64,000 nucleotides of DNA from an uncultured Woeseiaceae bacterium (GTDB taxonomy: Bacteria; Pseudomonadota; Gammaproteobacteria; Steroidobacterales; Woeseiaceae). Numbering within the stretch: position 1 is the stretch's first letter; each line of letters begins with the position of its first letter. The stretch is taken from contig CAMYMR010000001.1 in assembly GCA_947259285.1 (NCBI GenBank), positions 1 through 64,000 of the forward strand, written 5' to 3'. Below are positions 1 to 10,342 of this stretch, in pieces. The notes below the pieces were generated by a model. It was not told the origin of the DNA, searched no databases, and saw only the letters and a program-made list of their open reading frames with translations. The position numbers and the translations under genes are program-made.

Positions 1-8
1 ACCAATTA

Positions 9-25
9 TTGGCATGCATCTTGCT
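9..25 (+). promoter_or_regulatory. sigma-54 (-24/-12) promoter upstream of fliK
   Basis: TTGGCATGCATCTTGCT: GG-N10-GC spacing and match to TGGCAC-N5-TTGCW. Confidence 0.8.
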
Positions 26-66
26 CTTAGTTAGGCAGGACGCCTATCTACGCCAGAGGAACACGC

Positions 67-1396
67 ATGTTACCGACACTGAATCTGCAACTTTCGCCGG
101 TCGAACTGCTCGACGGGACCAATTCCACATCGCTGCAGCCATTATCAGACGCCGCCGGCGACGTCGAATCGGGTTTTGCGGGTGTCTTGCGCCTCCGCGT
201 TGACGCGACGCTGGTAGCGGAAAGTACGGCTGGCGAACTTTTGCCGCAGGGCGGCAGTGAATTGCCGGTACTGGCCGACCTCGAACCGATAGAACTCGCG
301 AATGAGTTGCTGCCGGCACCGCCGATTGCGTCCGGGCTGGTCGTACCTCAGTCCGAGCCCGGATCCATCATCGAGGCAGCGAACCCCCTCCCCGCTGATT
401 TGGTCCTGCAGACACCTGTCCTCTATCCGCCGCTCGAGGGGCCGGTCCAAGTAGACGCGGCGCCATTAAATGTCGCGGCGCACGCGACGGGCAATTCGCC
501 GGCGGCTATGTCCTCCCTGACGGTCACAAATACCGTTCGACTCGAATCGACGCTGCCAGTCGATCAGCAGAATCGCATTGATGCAGGGGGCAGGCCGGAG
601 GGCAGACCCGCCGCTGCACTGTCGGTAACATTGACCAGTCTCGCGGCCAACGCGCGTGAAGCGAGTCCGCTCGCGTCGGTTGACGATAATCCGGCGCCGC
701 TGCCCGCGACTGTCGGTTCTCGCGAACTGGGCCAGCTCCGCGCAACAGACAGGCGGACCGCAGCGATCGCCCTGACGCGCGCCAGCGCTGACGCGTCTGA
801 GCGTTTGCCAACGGCGGAATTGAATCGCCGCCTGGATCATGCGGGGCTGCAGCGCGCCGACCGCGTTCCCGAGTTGACGGCAGAAACCCTGCAGCCTCGC
901 GTATCCGACGGCCACCGTAACGTCCGATGTGACCTATACCGGCGCAATGCTGCAGAGTACCGATCTTATTGGCACGTCGGTCCGGGATTCGGCCTGGGGC
1001 AGCCAGCTGGGCGAGCGAGTAGTGATGATGGCGGGCAACCAGCTCAAGTCGGCAGAAATTCGACTGACGCCGGCCGAACTCGGGCCGCTCAGGGTTCAGG
1101 TCGCGGTCGACGATGGGGCCGCACACGTCACTTTCCATGCGCAGCATGCGGTCACCCGCGAGGCGATCGAACAAGCGCTACCACGACTCCGTGAAATGCT
1201 GGCCGAAACCGGTCTGACGCTCGGGCAAGCGGATGTAAGTGATCGCGGCGTTGGTGAGGGTGAACGGGACGCCGGCGGACAAGACTCGGTATCGAATCTA
1301 ATGTCGGGCGACTCGGAAGAGATGAATGCCGATGCTGATCGCGAGACACGAGGACGAGTTACGACCTCGAACGGTCTGGTGGATACGTTCGCCTAG
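67..1396 (+). CDS. fliK: Flagellar hook-length control protein FliK, interrupted by an apparent frameshift between about 878 and 930
   Basis: N-terminal part in frame of ORF 67..1194; C-terminal Flg_hook-like part (LKSAEIRLTPAELGPLRVQVAVDDG) only in frame of ORF 929..1396; located directly upstream of fliL. Confidence 0.75.
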
Positions 1397-1547
1397 ACCT
1401 GGATCGTCAAAAAACTGACAGATTTCGAGCCCTGCGCCGCGCAGCCGGGAAAGCGACGGTTTTTCGACGGCGTCAGAGGTCCATATCGATTCGAAGAAAA
1501 TACCATAAGATATTGACAAATATAAGTAAAAAGTAGAAAAACCGAGC

Positions 1548-1564
1548 TTGGCATGGCGCTTGCA
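1548..1564 (+). promoter_or_regulatory. sigma-54 (-24/-12) promoter upstream of fliL
   Basis: TTGGCATGGCGCTTGCA, GG-N10-GC, about 30 nt upstream of the fliL start and preceded by an AT-rich stretch (about 1495-1545). Confidence 0.85.
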
Positions 1565-1592
1565 TTATCCCAGTTAGTACAGATGGGAGTAA

Positions 1593-2105
1593 GTGATGGC
1601 TGAGCAAGACAACGACACCGAAGTCGCCGCCAGTTCCGGCGGTGGCATGATGAAAAAACTCATGTTCGCCGGCATCGGTCTCGCGCTGGTTGGCGCCGGA
1701 GTCGTCGGTGGCATGACGTTTTTTGGTGGCGAGACCCCGCCCGAAGGCGAAGTCGCCGCCGAAGAGGCCGAAGCGAGCGATGGACCCGCCTTGTACACCA
1801 GCCTGCATCCCCCGCTGGTCGTCAATTTCAAAGACAGCATCGGCGAATCGCACTTCATGCAGATCACGATGGAGGTCATGGCGCGCGACCAGAACATCAT
1901 CAATTCCGTGCGTGAGCATACGCCCGTCATCCGCAATGCCCTGATCCTGCTCTACAGCAGCGCGGTTTACGAGGAAGTTACGACGCGCACCGGCAAAGAG
2001 AAGATGCTGGCCGACGGGCTCGCCGAGATCCAGAAGGTGATGACCGAGCAGACTGGTGAGCCGGGCGTTGAAGCCGTCTATTTCACCGCGCTGGTCATTC
2101 AGTAG
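1593..2105 (+). CDS. fliL: Flagellar basal body-associated protein FliL
   Basis: N-terminal TM segment, FliL-like C-terminal sequence, position before fliM. Confidence 0.9.
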   Translation: MMAEQDNDTEVAASSGGGMMKKLMFAGIGLALVGAGVVGGMTFFGGETPPEGEVAAEEAEASDGPALYTSLHPPLVVNFKDSIGESHFMQITMEVMARDQNIINSVREHTPVIRNALILLYSSAVYEEVTTRTGKEKMLADGLAEIQKVMTEQTGEPGVEAVYFTALVIQ

Positions 2106-2116
2106 GGCGCCCGGCG

Positions 2117-3118
2117 ATGTCCGATCCCGTTCTTACAGACGACGAAAAAGACGCACTGCTTGACGGCATGTCGAGTGGAGAAATCGAAGTGCATTCGACC
2201 AGGGGACCGACCTACGCGGCGGTGACCCCGTTCGAAATAGGACCGCGCTCGAGAATCAAGACGAACAGCTATCCGCGCCTGCAAAGCCTCAACCGGCAGT
2301 TTGCGAGCCGCATGAGCAAACAGGCCGAAGCCCTCCTGAACGTGGATTCGATTGTCAACCTGGTCAGTACCGCCAACTGCACTTACACCGAGGCCTGTGA
2401 GAACAGTGACGGCCTTTCGCTGATCGTCGAGTTCTTCCCCAAACCTCTGGATGGATCCGCCTTTATCAGCCTCAGTGCCAACGCCGTTGGCAACCTTGTC
2501 GAGACATTCTTCGGAGGTCAGAGCAACGACCCGGCGGACCACGAGCCGGAATTCTTTACGCCAGGAGAAACCAGCGTTGCGACGCTGTTCGGCGAGGCAG
2601 TGCTCGCGGTCATAGCAGAGGTGTGGGCACCTTTGGAGAAATTAACGCCCGAGGTGGCCGGCACGCATCTGAGCTCCGGGGTCATTGACAGCATCGACGG
2701 CGGTGATTCAGTGATCTGCTGCGAATTCGACCTGGAATTCGGCGACAAACGGCAGAGCTTTCGGATCTTGTGGCCGGTAACGACGGTCGCAAAACTGCTG
2801 CCGGTCTTCGAGGGTCAGAAGCGCGATCGCAACGCGGCAGAAGACTCCCGTTGGCAGCGCTCACTACGATCACGAGTGACGGATTCGATCGTGAAGATTG
2901 CATCCGACGTCGGACATACGCGCATGACGCTGCGCGCTGTCGCCGATCTCGTTCCGGGCGATGTCATCAAAATCGGCGACCCCCGAGAAGGCACCGTGAG
3001 CGCGCGAAACGTACCTGTAATGACAGGTCGCTTCGGCATTCACGATGGCCGTTATGCAGTAGAAACCATCAACTGGCTGGAATCCGAACCCGGAGCGCCG
3101 GCCGCGCGCAACAAGTAA
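2117..3118 (+). CDS. fliM: Flagellar motor switch protein FliM
   Basis: FliM-like sequence and operon context. Confidence 0.93.
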   Translation: MSDPVLTDDEKDALLDGMSSGEIEVHSTRGPTYAAVTPFEIGPRSRIKTNSYPRLQSLNRQFASRMSKQAEALLNVDSIVNLVSTANCTYTEACENSDGLSLIVEFFPKPLDGSAFISLSANAVGNLVETFFGGQSNDPADHEPEFFTPGETSVATLFGEAVLAVIAEVWAPLEKLTPEVAGTHLSSGVIDSIDGGDSVICCEFDLEFGDKRQSFRILWPVTTVAKLLPVFEGQKRDRNAAEDSRWQRSLRSRVTDSIVKIASDVGHTRMTLRAVADLVPGDVIKIGDPREGTVSARNVPVMTGRFGIHDGRYAVETINWLESEPGAPAARNK

Positions 3119-3136
3119 TCAAGAGGAATTTCGACG

Positions 3137-3526
3137 ATGGAAAGCGATACGCCGACACCCGGCAATGAAAACCAAGAGCAGGCGACGGAAGATTCATCGG
3201 GCGCGCCGCAGTACTCACCGGAGGAGCTCGAAGACGGTGGTGCCGCGACAGAGGGTGCCCAGGCCGATGTAAATCTCGACCTGGTTCTCGACATTCCCGT
3301 CGACGTTTCGCTGCGGGTCGGATCCACGGACATCTCCATTCGGGACCTCGTCTCGCTCGTCGAAGGGTCCGTTATCGCGCTCGATCAGGATGCCGGGGCG
3401 CCGATGGACGTGTTGGTGAACGGCACGCTCATCGCACACGGTGAAATCGTGGTTGTCGACGACCAGTACGGCGTACGCCTTACGGACGTCGTTACGCCCG
3501 CCGAGCGCATCGAGCAGCTCCACTAG
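3137..3526 (+). CDS. fliN: Flagellar motor switch protein FliN
   Basis: C-terminal SpoA-like domain (LDIPVDVSLRVGSTDISIRDLVSLVEGSVIALD). Confidence 0.95.
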   Translation: MESDTPTPGNENQEQATEDSSGAPQYSPEELEDGGAATEGAQADVNLDLVLDIPVDVSLRVGSTDISIRDLVSLVEGSVIALDQDAGAPMDVLVNGTLIAHGEIVVVDDQYGVRLTDVVTPAERIEQLH

Positions 3527-3536
3527 GTTGTCGTCG

Positions 3537-3944
3537 ATGCTTCGCGAGTTACTCAATTCCAGCGCGGTCAGTGTCGCTACCGATACCGCGCCGAATCTGC
3601 CGGTCACGCCCGGTCTCGGCGGCGGCGATGTCCTCAACCTCGGCGTCAGCATGCTGGTTGTTGTTGCCGCTATTGTCGTACTCGGCTGGTTGTATTCGCG
3701 ATCGCGTTTCGTCGGCGGCGGCCGTAGCGATGTCATCAACGTTGTGGCGACCCAGGCACTCGGACCCAAAGAGAGGTTGCTGATCGTGGAAGTGGCTGAG
3801 CAGCAGCTGCTGGTGGGTATGACGGCGACTGGCGTTCAAACGCTGCACGTTTTGGACAAGCCCGTCACGGTGCCGGACACCGGCCGTGCGCCGACAGGAT
3901 TTGCCAGTCGGCTGCGCTCGGCCGTTCAGGAGATTGGCAAGTGA
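3537..3944 (+). CDS. fliO: Flagellar biosynthesis protein FliO
   Basis: Single TM then [21 protein letters not shown] motif; in-frame ATG at 3537 is more plausible than the ORF start at 3441. Confidence 0.88.
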   Translation: MLRELLNSSAVSVATDTAPNLPVTPGLGGGDVLNLGVSMLVVVAAIVVLGWLYSRSRFVGGGRSDVINVVATQALGPKERLLIVEVAEQQLLVGMTATGVQTLHVLDKPVTVPDTGRAPTGFASRLRSAVQEIGK

Positions 3945-4672
3945 GATGCCTGACGCTGATTTTCGCGCTGACCTTCGCCTGTGCCACAGCGGACGCGCAG
4001 ACTGCACCGCTGGCACTGGCCGCCGATGCGGCACAGGGACAGAGCTATACGTTGAGCATCCAGATCCTGGTGCTGATGACGTTACTGACGTTGCTGCCGG
4101 CCGCGATTTTGTCAACGAGCGCGTTCGTGCGGATCATTATCGTGCTGTCGATTCTCCGGCAGGCGCTGGGTACCGCTCAGACGCCGCCAAACCAGGTACT
4201 GCTCGGCATCGCGCTGTTTCTCACCTTCTTCGTCATGTCGCCCGTGATCAGCGACATTAATCAAACCGCGGCGACGCCCTATATCAACGGCGAACTTTCG
4301 GCACCGGAGGCCCTGGCCAATGGCATCCAACCGCTTCGTCAATTCATGCTCGACCAGACACGCGACGGCGACCTCCAGCTGTTCGCTTCGATCGCCGGGC
4401 TGACCGACATCACGTCGGTTGATCAGGTGCCGTTCTCAATTGTGGTTCCGAGTTTCATGGTCAGCGAACTCAAGACGGCGTTTCAGATCGGCTTCCTCGT
4501 GTTTATACCGTTTCTGATCATCGACCTCGTGGTTTCGAGCGTGCTCATGTCAATGGGCATGATGATGCTGTCCCCCATGCTTATCTCACTGCCGTTCAAG
4601 ATCATGCTGTTCGTGATGGTTGACGGATGGGCGCTGCTGCTCGGAACGCTTGCCTCGAGCTTCTACACCTGA
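3941..4672 (+). CDS. fliP: Flagellar biosynthesis protein FliP
   Basis: FliP family signatures ([39 protein letters not shown]). Confidence 0.96.
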   Translation: MRCLTLIFALTFACATADAQTAPLALAADAAQGQSYTLSIQILVLMTLLTLLPAAILSTSAFVRIIIVLSILRQALGTAQTPPNQVLLGIALFLTFFVMSPVISDINQTAATPYINGELSAPEALANGIQPLRQFMLDQTRDGDLQLFASIAGLTDITSVDQVPFSIVVPSFMVSELKTAFQIGFLVFIPFLIIDLVVSSVLMSMGMMMLSPMLISLPFKIMLFVMVDGWALLLGTLASSFYT

Positions 4673-4683
4673 GGAACCTGAAC

Positions 4684-4953
4684 ATGACCCCCGAAACCAT
4701 AACAACGATTGGCCAGCAGGCGCTCTGGGTGACGATCATGATCGCGGCCCCGTTACTGGGGTCAGCGCTGGCGGTCGGACTGCTGGTCGGCATGATCCAG
4801 GCCGCAACTCAAATCAACGAAATGACACTGAGCTTCATTCCGAAGCTGCTGGTCCTGGTCATGTCGCTGGTTCTGGCCGGGCCCTGGATGCTCAGCGTCA
4901 TCATCAATTACACGCGCCAGCTGATGGAGCAAATACCTTCCCTCATCTCGTGA
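4684..4953 (+). CDS. fliQ: Flagellar biosynthesis protein FliQ
   Basis: 90 aa, two TM, FliQ pattern; ATG at 4684. Confidence 0.95.
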   Translation: MTPETITTIGQQALWVTIMIAAPLLGSALAVGLLVGMIQAATQINEMTLSFIPKLLVLVMSLVLAGPWMLSVIINYTRQLMEQIPSLIS

Positions 4954-4993
4954 CGAGCGAGAAAGGACTGAGAGATGTTAGTGAGACAAGAAC

Positions 4994-5773
4994 GTGAATA
5001 TCGAAATTGCAATAGCACCACTGATCGAAGCGCTGGCGAACTATATATGGCCCTTCGTTCGAATCGGCGCATTTCTGATGGTGATGCCGCTGATCGGTGG
5101 CAGCTTCACCCCGGTCAAGGTCAGGCTGTTGCTAGCCGTCGCGCTGACGATTGCTATCGCACCACTGGTGCCACCTGCGGTGACGCAGGATGTGTTGAGT
5201 GTGGCGGGTCTGGTCACGATGATTCAGGAGATCGCAATCGGCGTCGCATTGGGATTCTTAGTGCAGCTTGTCTTCGACGCGATCGCGCTGGGCGCACAGG
5301 TGATCGCCATGAGCATGGGTCTCGGCTTCGCCGTCTTCTTGGACAGGGCGCGTGGGGTAAGCGTGCCGGTACTTGGACAGCTGTTCCTGATGCTGTCGAT
5401 GCTGATCTTCCTGTCGTTGGACGGGCACCTCGCGATGATTCAGCTGCTGGTCGACAGTTTTCGGGCATGGCCGATCGCGGAGGGCGGCCTTACGTTGCCG
5501 GTGCTCTCCGAGCTGTTGGTCTGGACCGCGCAGCTGTTCATTTTCGCAATGAAGATCGCGCTGCCAGCGATTACAGCACTGCTGATCGTGAACCTCTCCT
5601 TCGGGATCATGAGCCGCGCCGCCCCAACGCTGAACCTGTTCGCGGTCGGCTTTCCGGTTGCCATGTTACTGGGCTTCGTGGTCATTTTTCTGAACATGGG
5701 CGCCCTGGTCGAGAACGTGACGTCCTTCATCGAGCTGTCGATTTTGAAGATTTCGCAATTGCTTGAAATGTGA
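4994..5773 (+). CDS. fliR: Flagellar biosynthesis protein FliR
   Basis: FliR-like multi-TM protein in the canonical position. Confidence 0.94.
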   Translation: MNIEIAIAPLIEALANYIWPFVRIGAFLMVMPLIGGSFTPVKVRLLLAVALTIAIAPLVPPAVTQDVLSVAGLVTMIQEIAIGVALGFLVQLVFDAIALGAQVIAMSMGLGFAVFLDRARGVSVPVLGQLFLMLSMLIFLSLDGHLAMIQLLVDSFRAWPIAEGGLTLPVLSELLVWTAQLFIFAMKIALPAITALLIVNLSFGIMSRAAPTLNLFAVGFPVAMLLGFVVIFLNMGALVENVTSFIELSILKISQLLEM

Positions 5774-5803
5774 ATGCGGCGATAGCAGTGGAGCACGTGA
5801 TAA

Positions 5804-6946
5804 GTGGCTGAAGAAGCGCAACAAGATCGTACCGAACAAGCGACGCCGAAACGTCGCGAGGACGCTCGCAAGAAGGGCGACGTCCCGCGCTCGCGGGAGT
5901 TGACCATGACAGGCGTGATGCTGTCCGGCGCGGGCGCACTGCTGCTGATGTCCGGCTCCATGGGCGGTCGGCTGGCCGAGGCGTTCGCCAGCGGTTTCTC
6001 GATAGAACGCGCGATGCTTATGGACGATCGCTACCTGGCCCCGGCGCTCGCGAAGATTGGCTCCAGCATGTTCCTGAGTCTTGCGCCGCTCGCCGCGGTG
6101 CTGCTGTGCGCCGTGTTTCTCAGTGCCGCCGTAATTGGCGGCTGGTCTTTCAGCCTGAAAGCGGCCGCCTTCAAGGCGGAGCGTCTTAACCCGCTGAAAG
6201 GCATAAAGCGCGTGTTTGGCGCCAACGGCCTTAATGAACTTGTCAAAGCAATGGCCAAGTTCTCCCTGGTCGCCGTTATCGGCGTCTCCTGGCTCTGGTA
6301 TTCGGCGGACGATCTGCTGTCGCTCGGCCGGGAACCCGTCGGCCAGGCTATTCGCGATTCACTGAAGCTCTGTGGTGTTTCGCTGCTGGTCGTTAGTCTC
6401 GGCCTGATCGTAATCGCGGCCTTCGACGTACCGTTTCAGCTTTGGCAATACGAAAAGAAACTGCGGATGACGCGACAGCAGGTAAAAGACGAATTCAAGG
6501 AAACGGAAGGGCGGCCCGAAGTCAAAGCGCGTGTCAGGGCCATGCAGCAGCAAATCGCGACACGTCGAATGATGGAAGAGCTGCCGACGGCTGACGTGGT
6601 TATTACCAACCCGACGCACTATGCCGTCGCGCTGAAGTACGACGATACCAGTATGGGCGCACCGCGAGTGATCGCGAAGGGCAAGGATCTGCTTGCCAAA
6701 CGCATTCGTGAAGTCGCACAAGAGCACGGCGTGCCGCTGTTCTCGGCGCCGCCGTTGGCGCGCGTTCTATTCCGTGTTGCAGAGATCGGTGACGAGATAC
6801 CGGCGCGACTGTACACGGCCGTTGCGCAGATTCTCGCCTACATCTATCAGCTCAACGAAACACCGAGGCCGGGGCAGCGTCGGCCAGAGCCGCCCGTTCC
6901 CGAGATCGATGAGGACGATTTTCCAGGACCACGACGGTCGCGATGA
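5804..6946 (+). CDS. flhB: Flagellar biosynthesis protein FlhB
   Basis: NPTH autocleavage motif (TNPTHYAVALKYDD). Confidence 0.96.
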   Translation: MAEEAQQDRTEQATPKRREDARKKGDVPRSRELTMTGVMLSGAGALLLMSGSMGGRLAEAFASGFSIERAMLMDDRYLAPALAKIGSSMFLSLAPLAAVLLCAVFLSAAVIGGWSFSLKAAAFKAERLNPLKGIKRVFGANGLNELVKAMAKFSLVAVIGVSWLWYSADDLLSLGREPVGQAIRDSLKLCGVSLLVVSLGLIVIAAFDVPFQLWQYEKKLRMTRQQVKDEFKETEGRPEVKARVRAMQQQIATRRMMEELPTADVVITNPTHYAVALKYDDTSMGAPRVIAKGKDLLAKRIREVAQEHGVPLFSAPPLARVLFRVAEIGDEIPARLYTAVAQILAYIYQLNETPRPGQRRPEPPVPEIDEDDFPGPRRSR

Positions 6947-6956
6947 GTGAGTAGCA

Positions 6957-9014
6957 ATGGCGAATGACGCAACAAGCGGTTATCTGACCGATATTATTCA
7001 CGGGCTCGGGCTGCCGTTCCTTGTGCTTGCGATGCTGGCGATGATGATGATCCCGTTGCCGCCGCTGGCGCTGGACGTCCTGTTTACCTTCAATATCGCG
7101 CTGTCTCTCGGCATCCTGTTGACGACCGTTTACATCAAGCGGCCGCTCGACTTCGGTGTGTTTCCGACGATCCTGCTGGTCGTCACATTGCTGCGACTGG
7201 CACTGAATATTGCATCGACACGCGTCGTCCTGCTCAACGGCCATACCGGTACCGGGGCGGCTGGCAAGGTCATCGAAGCGTTCGGCGAATTCGTTGTTGG
7301 CGGCAACTACGCGGTTGGCCTCGTTATCTTCGGCATTCTCGTCATCATCAATTTCGTGGTTGTCACCAAGGGTGCCGGGCGAGTGTCCGAGGTTTCGGCC
7401 CGGTTCACCCTCGACGCGATGCCGGGCAAGCAAATGGCGATCGACGCGGACTTGAATGCCGGCATTATCGACCAGGACGAAGCCCGTCAGCGACGCCAGG
7501 AAATTGGCGAAGAGGCAGATCTGTACGGCTCGATGGACGGCGCGAGCAAGTTCGTTCGTGGCGATGCTGTTGCCGGCATACTCATCCTGTTCATCAACAT
7601 CATTGGCGGATTGATCATTGGCACGTCGCAGCACGACCTGTCGTTGTCGGCTGCCGTGCACAACTACACGCTGCTGACCATCGGCGACGGCCTGGTCGCA
7701 CAGGTGCCGTCACTCCTGCTGTCAACGGCGGTCGCCATTATCGTCACACGCGTAACTCGCTCGCAGGACATGCGCCAGCAGATCTCCAACCAGCTGTTCG
7801 AGGACCCGCGCGCGCTGATCGTTACCGCCGCGATTGTGGGGATTCTCGGACTGATTCCGGGAATGCCGAATTTCGCGTTTCTGAGTCTTGCCGCGCTTTG
7901 TGCATTCGCCGCGATCCGTGTCATCCGAAATAAGAGGACAGCGCCAGAGCCCGAAGTGAAGCCGGTTGATCCCGATTCGATATTGCCGGATTTGAGCTGG
8001 CAGGACGTCGATCCCGTCGATCTGATCGGGCTCGAGGTCGGCTACCGCCTTATCCCGCTCGTTGATTCGCAGCGTAATGGCCCCCTGGTCGGCCGGATCA
8101 AGGGCGTCCGCAAGAAACTGACCGAGGAACTCGGCTTCCTGGTCTCGCCCGTGCACATTCGCGACAACCTGGACCTCGCGCCCAATGCCTACCGGATCTC
8201 GCTGGCCGGCGTGTCGATTGGCGAGAGCGAGGTGCATATCGACAAGGACCTTGCGATAAACCCCGGCCAGGTATTCGGCAAGATCAACGGCGTGGCTACA
8301 GAGGATCCGGCATTCGGACTCGAGGCCTACTGGATCGACGCCTCGCAGCGCGAGGAGGCGCAGATGCTTGGCTATACCGTGGTCGATCCGTCGACGGTCG
8401 TGGCGACCCATCTGAGCCAGCTGCTGCAGACGAACGCGCAGGAGCTTCTGGGGCACGAGGAGTGCCAGCAGCTCATGGATCGGCTCGCGTCGGCGTCGCC
8501 GAAGCTGGTCGAGGAACTGACGCCGAAGCTGCTACCGATGAGCGTTATCACACGAGTCCTGCAGAACCTTCTGGAAGAAAACATTCCGCTCAGGAACATT
8601 CGCAAGATCGCCGAAACCTTGGCGGAGCATGGCTCACGCAGTCAGGATCCCGACGTTTTGTCGGCGGCCGTACGCGTCGCGCTGGGACGATCCATCGTCC
8701 ACAACGTAGCAGGGGCGCGGCCTGAGCTGCCTGTTTTGACGCTGGAGCCAGAGTTGGAACGAATCTTGAATGAGTCAGCACAGGATGGCGGAAATATTGG
8801 ACTGGAACCGGCGATGGTTGAACGACTGCACCAGACACTGACCGACAAGGCACAGAGCCAGGAAATCGCGGGCGAACCTGCGGTATTGCTGGTAGCGCCA
8901 CAAATACGGCCGTGGATGTCGCGCATGATGCGCAGCATTCGCAATCTGCACGTTCTCGCCTACAACGAGATCCCGGATGACAAGCGGATACAGATGATCG
9001 CGGCCGTGAGCTGA
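6957..9014 (+). CDS. flhA: Flagellar biosynthesis protein FlhA
   Basis: FlhA/FHIPEP signature (TILLVVTLLRLALNIASTRVVL). Confidence 0.97.
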   Translation: MANDATSGYLTDIIHGLGLPFLVLAMLAMMMIPLPPLALDVLFTFNIALSLGILLTTVYIKRPLDFGVFPTILLVVTLLRLALNIASTRVVLLNGHTGTGAAGKVIEAFGEFVVGGNYAVGLVIFGILVIINFVVVTKGAGRVSEVSARFTLDAMPGKQMAIDADLNAGIIDQDEARQRRQEIGEEADLYGSMDGASKFVRGDAVAGILILFINIIGGLIIGTSQHDLSLSAAVHNYTLLTIGDGLVAQVPSLLLSTAVAIIVTRVTRSQDMRQQISNQLFEDPRALIVTAAIVGILGLIPGMPNFAFLSLAALCAFAAIRVIRNKRTAPEPEVKPVDPDSILPDLSWQDVDPVDLIGLEVGYRLIPLVDSQRNGPLVGRIKGVRKKLTEELGFLVSPVHIRDNLDLAPNAYRISLAGVSIGESEVHIDKDLAINPGQVFGKINGVATEDPAFGLEAYWIDASQREEAQMLGYTVVDPSTVVATHLSQLLQTNAQELLGHEECQQLMDRLASASPKLVEELTPKLLPMSVITRVLQNLLEENIPLRNIRKIAETLAEHGSRSQDPDVLSAAVRVALGRSIVHNVAGARPELPVLTLEPELERILNESAQDGGNIGLEPAMVERLHQTLTDKAQSQEIAGEPAVLLVAPQIRPWMSRMMRSIRNLHVLAYNEIPDDKRIQMIAAVS

Positions 9015-9100
9015 GTACGACTTAGGTCTCCTAAGGAAGAGCAAGGGTTGAAAGAGCGAAAAAGCAAGGAAATGAGCGAGTAAACGAACGAGGAACGACG

Positions 9101-10342
9101 GTGAAGATCAAGCGATATTTGGATAAGGACATGCGACACGTGCTGCGTCGGGTGCGCGAGGACCAGGGACCGGATGCGGTGATCCTGTCAAACCGACGTG
9201 TCGACGACGGTATCGAAGTGATTGCGGCAATCGACTATGACGAGGCGCTGGTCCGGCAAGCGATGGGGAGCCCACCCGACGACTGCGAGGATATCAGCAG
9301 CGACGCACTTGCAGAAATAGCCGAAGACGACGCTGCGACAACAGCTGCTGCGCCGGTTCAAATTGTCTCTGCCGAGCTAACGAAGCAGCCGGTCGCCGAC
9401 GATTCGATCCGCCAGATGCAGGACGAACTGGCTTCCATGCGCGGCATGCTGGAAACGCAGCTGTCGGGGCTCGTCTGGAAGGACACTTGCCGGCGCTTTC
9501 CCCGGCATGCGCAGATATTGCGGAATCTCTCGCAGATCGGCCTGGCGCCGGATATCGCGAATATTGTCGTCAACCGTCTCGAGCCAACGAATGATTTAAA
9601 GAGTCTCTGGAGTGCGCCATTAACGACGCTGGCGCAGACGCTGCCGGTCGTTGACGACGAGCTATTGCAGCAGGGCGGTACGATCGCCCTTATTGGCCCG
9701 ACCGGCGTTGGCAAGACAACGACTATCGCGAAAATCGCGTCACGATTCGCAATAGATAACTGGGCGGATGATATTGCGTTGATCAGTGCCGACTCCTACC
9801 GCATCGGTGCGAAAGAACACCTCAGCGCCTTCGCAAATATCATCGGCGCCAAAGTCTATTCAGCAACGAGTTTCGATGAACTGTCCGACGTTCTTGTACG
9901 GCTCAGGAACAAGAAACTGGTCCTGATCGACACCGAAGGTCGCAGCCAGCGTGACCGCGATCTTTCCAGCCGTCTTGCCGCCTACGGACGTAACGCTGAT
10001 CGGGTCAAGTTCTACCTGACGCTTTCCGCCGCGACGCAGGAAGCTGCCCTCGATGAAACAATCCGCGAGTTCAATAAAGTTCCGCTGCAAGGTTGCATCG
10101 TCACGAAGATCGACGAGGCTGCGCAGCTCGGATGCGTTATGAGCGCACTGATCCGAAACGAGCTACCGGTGGCCTGGTTCTCCGACGGCCAGCGAATTCC
10201 TGACGATCTTCATCCTGCGGCGCGCAAGAAGCTCTGGCTCGTTAACCAGGCTGTCGAGTGTATGGAGGCCAGCCGACCGCGTATCGATGAGCGCAGGATG
10301 GCCGAAGATTACTCACGACAGAAGTTCGCCCATGTCCAGTAA
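9101..10342 (+). CDS. flhF: Flagellar biosynthesis GTPase FlhF
   Basis: SRP-GTPase motifs (GPTGVGKTTTIAK), N-terminal FlhF motif MKIKRYLDKDMRHVLRRVREDQGPDAVILSN. Confidence 0.95.
   Translation: MKIKRYLDKDMRHVLRRVREDQGPDAVILSNRRVDDGIEVIAAIDYDEALVRQAMGSPPDDCEDISSDALAEIAEDDAATTAAAPVQIVSAELTKQPVADDSIRQMQDELASMRGMLETQLSGLVWKDTCRRFPRHAQILRNLSQIGLAPDIANIVVNRLEPTNDLKSLWSAPLTTLAQTLPVVDDELLQQGGTIALIGPTGVGKTTTIAKIASRFAIDNWADDIALISADSYRIGAKEHLSAFANIIGAKVYSATSFDELSDVLVRLRNKKLVLIDTEGRSQRDRDLSSRLAAYGRNADRVKFYLTLSAATQEAALDETIREFNKVPLQGCIVTKIDEAAQLGCVMSALIRNELPVAWFSDGQRIPDDLHPAARKKLWLVNQAVECMEASRPRIDERRMAEDYSRQKFAHVQ

Noticed and set aside
9021-9035. CTTAGG-TCT-CCTAAG hairpin between flhA and flhF
   Set aside because: Short 6-bp stem without T-run; could be chance.
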